Source: Desmodus rotundus (taxonomy: Eukaryota > Chordata > Mammalia > Chiroptera > Phyllostomidae). From it: a DNA stretch of 64,000 nucleotides. Below, piece after piece: positions 12,591 to 22,687 of this stretch. The position numbers and the translations under genes were made by a program. The notes under the pieces were generated by a model, which did not search any database, was not told the DNA's origin, and saw nothing but the letters and a program-made list of their open reading frames with translations. Positions within the stretch are counted from its first letter, which is position 1. Every line of letters begins with the position of its first letter. The stretch is taken from contig NC_071389.1 of assembly GCF_022682495.2 (NCBI RefSeq), positions 178,064,056 through 178,128,055 of the forward strand. Reading direction: 5' to 3'.

Positions 12591-15500
12591 CTTCAGGAAA
12601 ATTGATGTTTTATCTGGTGCTTTCTTACCTGCTATTCTGTAAGAAATTCTTCCCTCATTCTGTTATTCACCTACATTCTTTATTATTATTCTCTTGTCCA
12701 ATAAGTCACTGTATTTCTCTACATAGCTGAGACTCTCTAGTATCAGTCTGTCCTTGAATCTTACAGTTCTTTTTTAGTATCTTTTTCTTAGTCTTTATAT
12801 CTACATTTAAGAATATCTCTGCCCATATTTATTTTTCAAATCTCTTCATGTCATTTTGATATAATGCCTTTCTCTGTCTCTTTAGGATGTAATGACCATG
12901 GATGGCCTTCTCCATGACCTCACAGAAAAACAAGTGTATCACATTGGGAAGCAGGTCCTCTCGGCTTTGGTAAGATGGGCCAAATGACAACAGACCGTAG
13001 GGATTTTTCTTGTTAGCCTGGCATTTGATGTCATATTTTTCATACTTATATTCCTAAATGGAGCATATATTATAAGGAAAATCAAATGGAAGTTAGAAAG
13101 CAGAAGCTCAAACACTGAAAAAATTATTTTCAGTTCTTTCTTTATGAAATGGTTTAGATAATATACTACAGGATTGGTAATTCTGGGTGGAAGGTAGTCA
13201 ACCTAGGGTTTTTAGAAGGAACAGGAAGGGTTTTAGAAGGTTTCTCAGTCTTAAAGTTTGAAAACCAGGGCCCAGAGCTTCATACCTGTACTTCCCCATA
13301 CATATTAATATTAATAGATGTAAAAAAGGCAAATAGGGAAACAGATTGGGAGAAGAGATGAGAAGATAAACTAAATGGGCAAAAGGCTACAGAAGCAGAA
13401 GGAAGTATACCATTTTAGACCTGAAAAACAAGAAATACTAGTTCTGAACATGTTCGGTTGGAGACCTGCTTTGGTACTGAATGTGACAGGGGTACCTATA
13501 TTTTAAAAAGAAGGAACAAATGGAAGAGGAGGAATAAGAAGGGGTAATAGTGAGATCATTCCTTTTTTTTTAAACCAACTTAAATAAAGAGGTAAGAGAA
13601 AGAAGAACTCAGGGTTTAAGAGAAAAAACCCTGAGGAAATTTAGATGATTATGTCTATAAAAATATTTAGAGAATTGTCTTTAAAACAGCATTTGTTATA
13701 GAAAATCAGGGCTCTGTGAAGCTTCTACTTTAAGTATTTTGCCATCTGGAGGTATGAAATGTACCAGGGATCTAAAAGGAATAAGGGGAAACTTAGAAAA
13801 AAGCAGCAGTGAGATGAGAAAAGAGCAGTAGTTACAGCTGAAGTTCCCGCAGGGCAGGGGAGAGAGCACATCACATTACTGAGTATTGTCTCTGGGGTTT
13901 GGAGGACCCAGCTGGTATATCCCTTGATAAAGTTAGGGTGTCGGCGTACCACATTCCTTGTATTCTGAACCATAAATGCAGAGGTGCCCTGTTGAGATGC
14001 GTTCTTTCCATGGATGCTTTCATTGGGGCCCTGGGGCCCATTTTCACTGGGGATGTACCAGTCATAAGACACTATCATGTTATTTTTTTCTTACTTTTCA
14101 CAGTCCCAAAGTTCCTACATTATTTAATTCTTCTCTTTATAGTATAATTTCTTTGTTCTAAAACTGTACCAGAGAGAGAATTGCTAGTCACTGTTTCCTT
14201 CATCATCGATGATTGGAAATTCCCATCTTAATCTTTTGTTTTTTCATATCATGTTGCCTGGTAATCATAGACCTTAATCTCCAGCTCTTTGGTCATGCAT
14301 AGCTTTCCAGTTTCTGCAAATGCCTTGAATGGCTTGATGGTGGGGCAAATGATTCCAGCAACCCAGGGTCATCCAAGTGCAAAGGTTCTCAAATGCCTTG
14401 TTGACTGTGCTTAGTATCACTTAAGTATTTATTAAAAATATAGATACCAGGCCCCTTTGCCTAGATTTCATATAAGTAAATGTGGAGTAAACATCTTATA
14501 TTTTTGAAAGCTCTCAGGCAGTTCTGATTTTCAGCCTGGCTGAAACTGTATGGCCTGTGGCCTTGTGTAATCATGTAGATTTATCTGAAAGATACTTCCT
14601 TAGCTCATCTCACCTCGTTATTTTAGGAACAAAATGAAGTGAGGTAAAACTTCATGTGATGTGTTATTATGCCACTCAGTTTCTGTATGTACACATTACC
14701 GCGTTTGGGGGACTGCTGCTGGAAGCCTGACACCCACTCCCTTTGCCAGTCGCTAGCTGGATCCTCCCTGAGAGAGAGATGAAATCAGGCAGGGGCTAGG
14801 GCTGGACACACAGTGGGTGACTAGACATTCCAAGCCCAGCATTAATGCTACTTGGATTATTTGCTCAGTTTGGTAATCCTAAACAATTTTATAACTAACC
14901 CCCCCCCCCCCCACACACACACAAGAAATTCTGGTTCAGAACATGTTTGGCTGGAGAATTGCAAAATGTTTGGTTTACTATTATGACTTGGACGTTATAT
15001 GCATATGTATATATATGTCAATATTAACGAGACTTGTTTGGAGTAGCGAGTGTTCTTGTCTTTTTGATGATTCTTAGCACTGCTTCTCCTTGTGTGTGAT
15101 CCAAGCCATGAGCTCAGACAGCTGGTCTGTCTTTGATCTTACATTGACAGGAATTTCTTCAGGATAAACGTCTGTTCCATGGGGATGTGGCAGCCCGAAA
15201 TATTCTGATCCAGTGTGGCCTCACCGCTAAGCTCTGTGGACTGGGCCTGGCTTATGAAATCCACACCCAAGGGGCCATCTCCTCTACTCACACCATACCT
15301 CTCAAGTGGCTCGCCCCAGAGCGGCTTCTGCTGAGACCGGCTGGTATTCGAGGAGACATGTACGGCTCATTCCTGCCCTTTGGATTTCTTCCCTTCTTGA
15401 CCTGCGTGCCCTCTAGTTCCTGCCCATGGCAGCATCTGTTGTCCATTATGTCTACAAATGAAATCTCTACTTAGAAAATAGACGGCCTCTCAAGCAGAAA

Positions 15501-18500
15501 TGTGTGTTATGGGACAGAGCTCACATTTGGCATCTGGCTGCAACCATTTTTAGTGCCTTTGAAATATTCCTTCTGCATTAGATTAGCAGCCTTAATTAAG
15601 AAAGCGAAAAGAAAAATGAAAAGATTATTCACAATGATATCTAGTAAAGTCCTTTTTATTTGAAGGATCCGAGTCCAATTAATCAAAAGTCTAGTTAAAC
15701 CAGGAATTATTAAAATAAAAAGAAATATACATATGTCAAATAATTTAACTTAAAAACATATAGATGAATATTTTTTTATTGATCTTTTGGAGAAGGGCCA
15801 AAGCTTTTTTTTATGAGGATGGACCTGTATTATATGTTGTTTCTTGAATGAATAGTATCCATAGTGAATTATTTTTGTATTTCAGATTGGGATGATTCTG
15901 AGTGAGAAACTTGGAAACAGATGTGAAGCAATTTGTCCACAGACATTTATTGTTATTTTTCTAATTTTTTACAATTGTGTCACCCACACAATGTGATACC
16001 ACTTTCTTTTTAGCAGCTGATTTTTATAGAATATTTTCAAAGTATTTAACTTACTTTTCAGGGAGCTAATACATTTTTGAATTTATATTGAATTAGCGTG
16101 CATAATAAACATTTAATTGATTACATAATTCCCCATATGATTGGCATAAACAGGACTGTAAAGAATCACAATTAACTTTTGGTAACCATGTAACTCAGGT
16201 GCTTGGAGAATGCATAGGTGTAACATAGACTGTTTGACTAGCTGTCAGTGTCATGAGTGGCAGAGAAAATTTAGAATGTCAGTTATTGTGGTTAAGAGAC
16301 TTCCGTTGCTACCTCCCTCATGCCTGCTCTTCAGTAGAAATCTGGGAGTAATAAGCTTAACTGGTATTCATACCAATTGCATTCATTTAATGATGATGTC
16401 ATAGAGTAGTGAAATATACATCTCTCAAATTATATTGCGTAGGGAAATATGTTTTCCAAGTACGTGTAAAGCTTGTTCTGTTAATATTGATTCTAGGTTT
16501 GGGCTATTAGATCTCCTGAGGGAATAGTAGATACATTATAAGTCTCACTTGGCCTTTTGCTGAGAATGAAGCCTAGAATTTCAGCAGGAAGGAATGGAAA
16601 GGGTGAAAGCTGTGCAGAGGGGAATTTACGTCTGGGTGAATGTGTTTGCGTGTTTGCATAAACACACACCCACGATTTAGTCAATAATAGTAAACACCTA
16701 TTACTATGAAATATCGAAACAAGGACACATAAATCTTGTCCCCGAAGAGACTGAACTCCAAGGGGACGGGACAGAGGTGCTTTCTAATGGCACTGTTGTT
16801 TGGGGTGTTTTTCAGACACCCTGTGTGCCCTCTCATCTCCTTCTTCTTAGCACTCTTCCTGAAGGCCTCCGATATTTCTCAGTGGGCTCTGCTGAGGAAA
16901 CGCAGAGATAGAAATAAAGTACATGACTTTGTTTCTTTTACAGATGGTCCTTTGGGATCCTGCTTTATGAAATGGTGACTCTAGGTATGTACCTGTATGC
17001 AATATGTTTATTTGAGTGATAAATGGCATGTTTACTTGGAAGGGGTTTCAGTACAATCGCTGAGGTTTGAACTGGGCTGACAAAAATCCTTCTCCTTTTA
17101 ACTTTCTTTTGTTTGCTTTTTCTTGTTCTTCCCTCAACACTTTACCAATTCCAAGGATGTTCTAAACTACAAAAGGTAATTCCAAGAATGATCTTCAATA
17201 GCATAAAAATGTTGCCTTCAGATTTATTAACCCATTTGATTGAGAAACTGCAGTACCTTCCCTCATTTGGGGAGTGGATGGCAGGTGTTATTCTTTACTT
17301 TGCTTTATCTTGTTAACTTTCCTAAAGACTCAACATTCTCCTGAATTATCAGTTTTTCCTTCATACACCTTCCCCCCACCAAATTTCTCTAAGCTATCTC
17401 TATACTTGATCACTATGGAGCAACTATATTACATCTAGTATTTTTCTTATGGTTTATATTTACCTACCGTTTGCAGGCAATTGGCCCAGGTGGATGGAGA
17501 GTAGTGTTAGTTATAGTGCATACTCTAGGGGACCTAAAGTTCTCTTGCTACTCTGATTGTTTCCATACCAACAGGGGCACCACCATATCCTGAAGTCCCT
17601 CCTATCAGCATCCTACAGCATCTCCAAAGAGGGAAAGTCATGAAGAGACCCAGTAGTTGCACACACACCATGTAAGTGGCTTTTAGGGCCTACTCTGCTC
17701 ATACCAAATCTCTTTTGCTCCCTGTCAGTCATGCTGTTTTCAGGTATCATCTCTAGCTGTCTTTTCTGTGCTTAATGTACATCCCTACACCAAACTTGTG
17801 CAGTAAAACACATCTGCTCATATGTCATATACCATATATACATATGTATAATGTGTATGTGCATGTATATACTCACATACAACATGCAACCACCAAGAAC
17901 TATGTTAGGAATCTAAATTTGATAAAGTTCAGTTCTTCTAGAAGCTTCTAAAATAGGTAAGAAGCAGACCAAATGCAGTGCATGTACAGTAGTCTTTTAT
18001 TTGTCTAAATGTCCGTCTCTGTCAGAGACTGCCAGCCTCAGCTCTAATACAGCTGTCATAAGATCCATTGCATTAGAGTTATTCATTGGCTCTTATTTAG
18101 TATTTAACTTTCAGAAATTATTGCCTATCTGATTTTTCAGCCCTGAGCACTTTAGAAGAGAACTGGAAGAAGGAGGTAGGAAGAAATTGTAAGGACAGAA
18201 GAAGTACGGAAGAGATGGTTACAGAACATAAGAAACTATGAAGTTGTTTATGAGAAAGCAGTAAAGACTATAATATATTATTATATATTTCCATTGAAAT
18301 TGTTGCTATTTTGTGAATCTTTTAGCATTGAAAAGGTAAATTTCACGGTGGGTTTCCATACAATAAACACTTACTATATCAACCAGACTATAAATGTTAA
18401 CTTTTAACTATAAATACAACTCGCGTTGTGATATGGCTAGGTGTTCTAGAATAAAACTGCTGACAAGTATTTCTTGCAAGCGTCCTATGTATAAAATTCT

Positions 18501-19737
18501 GTCCTTGATACTGGGGGAGACACTTAACTGATAAAGTAGCTAATCTCGAAAAACTTAACATTAGATGAGGAGATATCTGAAGCAACATGAAAATAATCAT
18601 AAAATGTCAGGCAGTAAATAGAATGGTTAAAAGCTCAGATTCATCTCAGAGTTGAAAAGTCATTTGTTCAGTTCTAGTCCTGCTACTTTACTATATATTG
18701 TTTTCTTATTTTAAAATAGTATAATGATAACCCCACCTCAGAGTTATTGTGAAGCTAAAATGAAGTAATGCGTGTTAAGTTCCACTTCCATGCCTTACAC
18801 AATAAGTAGGTTTAAACGTTAGCAGTACCGTTCGAACAGCATCTTTTACAAAGTCTCATCGCACACGGTGAGGGGCTGAGCTTTACAAGGGAAGTTTCAC
18901 AGAGGAATTGAGATTTAAAACCATCCTGTAGGACAGAGAGGACATTCAAGGAATTGGGCACAGCACGAGCAAAGACAGATTGGGTGTCAACAACCACATC
19001 TAGCGCATGGCAAGCTCTGACTTGGCGTTCAGCCAAGAGAAGGCTTCTCTTAGGCAAGGCCTGTGTGGTAGAGGAGCTAGGGGGTAGGCTGTGGACTTCA
19101 TATGGTAGGTAGTGGGAAACCTCTGTGGGGCTTCAGCAGGGATGGGGTGTGATGAAAGTGGAAACGGCATTACACATGCTCTAAACTGCACTGAAGAAAA
19201 GCTAGATTAAAGGTGGTAAATGCCTTTATTTAGATTAAAGCAATTTCTGGAAGAAGGTCAGTTACAAAGGGGGGAAATGACCTGGATTAATGGATAGCCT
19301 GAAAAATCTTCAGTCATTCCTGTGATCAAAAGGGCTCTGTTGAGACGATGACATTAAGAGACTTAGTATTAAGGGGACGCGATGAACATCAGTCTCTGGG
19401 AAGAATATAGAAGTCAGGACAATGAGTAGATTAAAACACTGCAGGTGTTTTGTTAAGGTTTGTTAGGCGAGGGGACGTGTTCCTTGTATGTTTGCCTTGC
19501 CCAGCGAGTCAGTTTTTCTGTTTCCCTTTCAGGTACAGTCTTATGAAGTCCTGCTGGCGCTGGAGAGAGGACAGACGCCCCTCACTTAGAGAGCTCTGCT
19601 CACGCCTAAACACTGCCGCTCGAACTGCAGATGACCAAGTGGTGCTGCAAGTGCCAGAGCGGGTGGTTCCTGAACTGTACGCAGCTGTGGCAGGCATCGG
19701 CGTGGAGAGCCTCTCCCGCAGCTCTAGCGTCCTTTGA
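6683..19737 (+). CDS. STYK1: STYK1 (NOK) serine/threonine/tyrosine kinase-like 1, complete coding region in nine exons
   Basis: Single-pass membrane protein with a cytoplasmic kinase-like domain, known as NOK and linked to growth and autophagy signalling. Coding exons: 6683-6746, 7176-7310, 9749-10012, 10954-11135, 12886-12969, 15151-15359, 16944-16984, 17575-17671, 19533-19737. All junctions are GT-AG, phases agree, and the 1281 nt give 426 aa with no internal stop; the human protein is about 422 aa. A hydrophobic segment lies at residues 30-53, followed by basic RGKR. The kinase domain spans roughly residues 110-400: beta-3 lysine K151 in IVLKALK, catalytic loop HGDVAARNIL at 253-262, APE at 298-300. 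The DFG motif is GLG (273-275), as in human STYK1, so the metal-binding Asp is absent. MAGOHB follows 5.3 kb downstream on the same strand, as in other mammals. Noncoding 5' exons were not located. Confidence 0.96.
6747..7175 (+). other. STYK1 intron between coding exons 1 and 2
   Basis: Bounded by gtaagt and cccag. I see no gene or clear repeat in it. Confidence 0.8.
7176..7310 (+). CDS. STYK1: STYK1 coding exon 2, transmembrane segment
   Basis: Acceptor cccag at 7175 and donor gtaaag at 7311. The exon encodes residues 22-67, including the membrane helix (about 30-53) and the basic stop-transfer RGKR. It contains the GVILWLFIR stretch shared with human STYK1. Confidence 0.95.
7311..9748 (+). 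other. STYK1 intron between coding exons 2 and 3
   Basis: Bounded by gtaaag and gttctag. The main content is an L2-like LINE remnant (about 8030-9165). The rest shows nothing recognisable. Confidence 0.75.
8030..9165 (+). mobile_element. L2-type LINE remnant
   Basis: It has the typical L2 3' order: pyrimidine-rich non-LTR coding relics, a degenerate tgtcatcacgaaagcctttcctgacc segment, a ctcattgcctggca-like stretch, and the terminal acctagagtagtgtttggca...tgttgaataaa. Broken by stops throughout. Confidence 0.7.
9749..10012 (+). CDS. STYK1: STYK1 coding exon 3, juxtamembrane region and kinase N-lobe
   Basis: Acceptor gttctag at 9748 and donor gtaaat at 10013. It encodes the juxtamembrane PLKETSVESLL segment, a degenerate glycine-rich loop (NGSCGAIYR), and the beta-3 strand IVLKALK with the ATP-contacting lysine (K151). 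Confidence 0.95.
10013..10953 (+). other. STYK1 intron between coding exons 3 and 4
   Basis: Apart from the Ves SINE at 10204-10362, nothing recognisable. Confidence 0.75.
10204..10362 (+). mobile_element. Ves SINE, diverged copy
   Basis: Head gctttggccaggtagctcag, an internal gataatactccaaggttgg-like B-box region, then aaccaatgaatgcataaataa and an A-rich tail. It lies inside the STYK1 intron after coding exon 3. Confidence 0.85.
10954..11135 (+). CDS. STYK1: STYK1 coding exon 4, N-lobe, alpha-C and hinge
   Basis: Acceptor ctccacag at 10953 and donor gtgagc at 11136. It encodes EPAGLHEVQDFLGRIQFHQY through LSFLWTCRR. The alpha-C region and the hinge (MVLEDVAQGDL) are nearly identical to human. 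Confidence 0.96.
11305..11500. mobile_element. hAT/Charlie-type DNA transposon relic
   Basis: The ends tgtgctgtccactatggtag and taccatactgggcagtgca are imperfect inverted repeats. The internal ccatgtggctatagaacact resembles the common mammalian element with ends of this type. Subfamily not assigned. Confidence 0.5.
11515..11615 (+). mobile_element. MIR fragment
   Basis: The series agtttgggcaggtcagctct, ctgagcctgagttttc and tctgtaaaatgggagtagta is the MIR core order. Confidence 0.7.
12090..12535 (+). mobile_element. L2-type LINE 3' fragment
   Basis: Pyrimidine-rich relic followed by aaactccaggagccaacaga and the L2 end atctggcatatagtaggcat then tcaataaa. Confidence 0.65.
12547..12588. repeat. 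(AC)21 microsatellite
   Basis: Uninterrupted AC dinucleotide run in the STYK1 intron, abutting the L2 tail; likely polymorphic. Confidence 0.97.
12886..12969 (+). CDS. STYK1: STYK1 coding exon 5
   Basis: 28 codons between ctctttag (12885) and gtaaga (12970). It encodes DVMTMDGLLHDLTEKQVYHI and the following GKQVLSAL, C-lobe helices. Both ends are phase 0. Confidence 0.95.
14385..14560. mobile_element. MER5-type hAT MITE relic
   Basis: aaaggttctcaaatgcc near the start, taccaggcccctttgcctag in the middle and caggcagttctgatttt near the end follow MER5A order. Heavily decayed. Confidence 0.5.
14899..14923. repeat. C14 homopolymer followed by AC repeat
   Basis: Fourteen consecutive C followed by a short AC run. 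Such tracts are length-unstable and error-prone in sequencing. Confidence 0.9.
15151..15359 (+). CDS. STYK1: STYK1 coding exon 6, catalytic and activation loops
   Basis: Acceptor attgacag at 15150. It encodes HGDVAARNIL, the GLG that replaces DFG, and KWLAPERLL. I place the donor at gtacgg (15360) because the resulting AT+A codon restores D-I-W-S-F-G with the next exon, matching the human DVWSFG. The open frame continues into the intron to about 15474, but that part is not coding. Confidence 0.92.
15360..16943 (+). other. STYK1 intron between coding exons 6 and 7
   Basis: AT-rich, bounded by gtacgg and ttttacag. I see no gene or clear repeat in it. Confidence 0.7.
16944..16984 (+). CDS. STYK1: STYK1 coding exon 7, short 41-nt exon
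   Basis: Acceptor tcttttacag at 16943 and donor gtatgt at 16985. It encodes WSFGILLYEMVTL, kinase subdomain IX. The junction phases on both sides agree with the neighbours. Confidence 0.93.
16985..17574 (+). other. STYK1 intron between coding exons 7 and 8
   Basis: Bounded by gtatgt and accaacag; nothing recognisable. Confidence 0.75.
17575..17671 (+). CDS. STYK1: STYK1 coding exon 8
   Basis: Acceptor accaacag at 17574 and donor gtaagt at 17672. It encodes GAPPYPEVPPISILQHL and the following RPSSCTHT, C-lobe. Confidence 0.94.
17672..19532 (+). other. STYK1 intron between coding exons 8 and 9
   Basis: It contains a MIR-like stretch (about 18655-18790) and, at 18850-19180, sequence resembling an ancient dispersed repeat that I cannot name. 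A short purine/pyrimidine-alternating AT tract lies at 17820-17880. Confidence 0.65.
18655..18790 (+). mobile_element. MIR fragment
   Basis: tagtcctgctactttac, then aatgataaccccacctcaga, then gttattgtgaagctaaaatg: the MIR 3' order. Confidence 0.6.
19533..19737 (+). CDS. STYK1: STYK1 last coding exon and stop
   Basis: Acceptor ccctttcag at 19532. It encodes YSLMKSCWRWRE through VPELYAAVAGIGVESL and ends in TGA at 19735-19737. The C-terminus SRSSSVL diverges from the human end, which is expected for a fast-evolving tail. Confidence 0.95.
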
Positions 19738-20519
19738 AGATCCCGGGGCAAGAACATTCATGCGTGATCCTATACTCTAGGAACCAATTCCTCTGAGAAC
19801 AGAGGATGGACTTTCTAGTGGGACCTAAAGGGAGAAGTGTCACATGGAGCCTGGATCTCCTCCTATACATGTCCCTAGATATGTGAAATGATGCTGGGTG
19901 AAATGCTACACACCTCGTACCCTTAAGGCTGAGCAATACAGTTTCCTTTATGCCGTCCCAGTCCTAAAGACTCAGGGTAGAAGTGGCACACAGTGTCGCT
20001 ACAAAGGAGGTTTTAGAAACCTGCCATGTTGGAGGGGCATGGCACAAATTAGCTGGTCCCGCCCACCACAGGCTAGTTTCCTCTTGAAGTATGTTTTTTT
20101 CTAGGCCATTATAAGGTCCAGGGAAATTAGAATCAAATGAGGAAATAGAAAGCCAAAAAAGGAGTTGAGGAGAAAGAAAATTAAAGGTTCTATTTGCTCG
20201 GGGATATGGATGTGGACCAAGGTTATCCTTCAAAGAGAAGTTGGAGGAACGATGTGAAGTTCCATGTAATGGTCCCTTCGTGCAGGGCGGGAGGGGAACC
20301 ATGAGGGAAAATTTCTGAGTCTCCCCTGGGCATAGGTAAGAGAAAGATGGTCCCCTATTACCTAATGCTGAGGCAGGTGAACCCTGTTGATACTATTTTT
20401 AACCAGAAGCTAGAGAGGTCATTGTATGATTAAGAACATTTCAACATGTATTTTTTTTTATCAGGCCAGCTTCCTGGCTGAGTCCAATGAGGCTGATGAT
20501 TAACATACGGTGTGTGTTT

Positions 20520-20672
20520 AATAAATAGGAAAGGCGGAAACCAAGCAAGAATGCTTAGTAGGCCAGAAGGTCTTTAACAAGGCCTAGCAAAGGATATCTT
20601 AGAAAGAAGGGTGGTAGCTTCCTATTTTCAATCGTCCGTTGATGTACTGTGAAACTGATTTTGTTAAATAAA
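20520..20672 (+). promoter_or_regulatory. STYK1: Candidate STYK1 polyadenylation signals
   Basis: AATAAA hexamers occur at 20520-20525 and 20667-20672, 0.8-0.9 kb past the STYK1 stop. Either could end the transcript. No mature 3' end can be proved from sequence alone. Confidence 0.45.
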
Positions 20673-20814
20673 TATCTACTGAGTGAAAGTGGGTTTTCAG
20701 GTATACAGCTGCTAAAATCTCTACAGGAGGGAGGATAAAAATAAATAAAGGGAAGTTAATGTCAACAGAAAAATTCAGGAGATAATCTACATTGCCAGAA
20801 AAAGGATAAAATGG

Positions 20815-20910
20815 GTATAATACTTACCTCACAGGGTTGTTGTGAGGACTGAATGAGAGTATTTGTACAGTATCTGGCACATCATATGTGCTCAATAAAT
20901 GTTAATTTCT
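20815..20910 (+). mobile_element. MIR fragment
   Basis: cttacctcacagggttgttg, gtgaggactgaatgagag and atctggcac...gctcaataaatgtt match the MIR 3' end order. Confidence 0.8.
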
Positions 20911-22289
20911 TTTCTTTCCTCCTTCCTGCCCTAGAATCTTTTGTCTTTTTCATTTAAAATCTAACCTTGGTCATCAGTCACACATGCCTAAAGGCAATGG
21001 TATATAGTTCAAGTGCCACATGACTGACATGTTGAAGTCATCATTTTTGTGTGAGCTGCTGGACGATGATAGTAGTCTCCTACTATTGCAAAATACTGAA
21101 ACTATGCTGATGGCCATTCAGTTGAACACGCGATCCGTGATTTTAAAGACTACTCACTCGGGGCACTCTAGGAAGGACATCTAAGGCTGCTGCAGGAAAG
21201 ATGACAGGCAGCTGAATTATTTTGTAGAAGTTAAGCTCCTGATGGAGTCATGATGAGTCAGCCTACTACATAATGATCCCTACGCCTGCGGGAACACCAC
21301 GATGACTCGTCAGAATTTGAATGGGTGGTGAGAGGCAGTGGAGCGAAGGGACGTTGAGTGGCTTGGCACAAAATGATAAAGCCTCATGGAATCTCATTGC
21401 TTCTAGGCTGTTCATTTGAGTCAAATTTACACAGTGTTTGTTTATTCAAATGTATTTTTTTAAACTGAGTGTTAAGGACAACACTGCCAGATATTGTACT
21501 AGGTGTTGAATAGAAGAAATAGCTTTCGATCACAGCGTACAAAGTAAGACATTATATACATACTTGTGTGAATATTTGTAAATTACACATTGTAGTTAAG
21601 TGCTATGAAGAAAAGTGTAGGATAGTAGAAGGGACTATAAAATAGAGGAGCTGCCCGAAGAGATGGCATTTAAACTGAGACCGTAGGGACGGGTGAGGAA
21701 GCCCGAGAGACTGAGGAGAGACTTCCAGGACTACATGTGTGAAAATTCTGAGGCAAGAAACTAGAACTGAAAAGAAGCAAGTGGGATGGGAGCATAGTGA
21801 GGTAAGAGAAAATTGGGACATAATGAATTCGTTCTTTCACACCATATGTTAATATTCGTTTTTGGAAGAGGGAAAGAAGCAGATAATTGCTATATTAAAT
21901 TTTTACCCATAATTTTGTTTGCCTGGATTCAGGTCTGGAACACTGGATACACTAATTATTCTCAGAAAACTGGGTCTTGGACATGGACAATGATGTGGGG
22001 ATTGACTGTGGAAGTGAGGGGCAGGCTGGGTGGAGGAGGGTGGAGGGGGAAAATTGGGACAACTGTGATGGCGTAAAAAATAATAAAATGTACACACACA
22101 CACGCGCTTACAACAAAAAAGAAATTAGGTCTTTTCCTCACTTGGCCAGGCTTTCTCCAAAAGGGATATTATATGTCTGGCATGTTTGATTTGTCAGCTA
22201 TACCAGGTATTTCCGGGATTTTTTATTAAGGGTCTAACCAGTTCTGGCACCTAGGAAGACCTGTTCTAAAACTCATTATATAATGCTTT

Positions 22290-22510
22290 ATGAATTTTAA
22301 ATCACTCTACATGCACTATGTTATTTTATGCTCTCAACAATTCTCTGAGCTTGGCAAAGTTGATTGTAATATATTCATGTGGTTGGTGAACAAATAGGCT
22401 TAGAGACAGTGACTTAACAGAGGCCAGGTAGAGGTAAGTGTTGGGAATGAATCCCAGGTCTTCAGACTGCCGCTCTTTGTACTGAATCCCGCTGAGGGCT
22501 AAAGGCATCA
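22290..22510 (-). mobile_element. MIR fragment, minus strand
   Basis: ctctcaacaattctctgagc, acaaataggcttagagacag, cttaacagaggccagg and gggaatgaatcccaggtctt follow the order of a reverse-complement MIR. Confidence 0.65.
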
Positions 22511-22687
22511 ACACACAGGTTTGCTCTGTATGTTGGTAAAAGAAGGTGATCAATAGCAGATGAAACATAGACTTTCTGTAAAAGCTCACCTTATTCTCCG
22601 TCCTTCAAAACCCATCCCATGCAGGAGCATTGCTTACTTCCCCAATTTAATTCTGTCTGGTAAGAAACGTGAGCTAAACCATTTGAT

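Larger units (their letters stand above)
11136..12885 (+). other. STYK1 intron between coding exons 4 and 5
   Basis: It holds a hAT-Charlie-like relic (about 11305-11500), a MIR piece (about 11515-11615), an L2 3' end (about 12090-12535) and a CA microsatellite (12547-12588). Confidence 0.7.
12970..15150 (+). other. STYK1 intron between coding exons 5 and 6
   Basis: It holds a MER5-like relic (about 14385-14560) and a C14 homopolymer with an adjoining AC run (14899-14923). The rest shows nothing recognisable; open frames around 13.7-14.1 kb overlap on both strands and match no protein I know. Confidence 0.65.
19738..22676 (+). other. STYK1 3' UTR and STYK1-MAGOHB intergenic sequence, proximal part
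   Basis: The first 0.9 kb is probably STYK1 3' UTR. It is followed by a MIR (20815-20910), ancient repeat-like sequence at about 21470-21800 (L2-like, minus strand) and a MIR/L2-like piece at 22290-22510. No gene seen. Confidence 0.65.

Noticed and set aside
15360..15474. Extension of the STYK1 exon-6 frame to a stop at 15474 as an alternative protein end
   Set aside because: The donor at 15360 restores the conserved D-x-W-S-F-G with the next exon; reading on gives unrelated residues.
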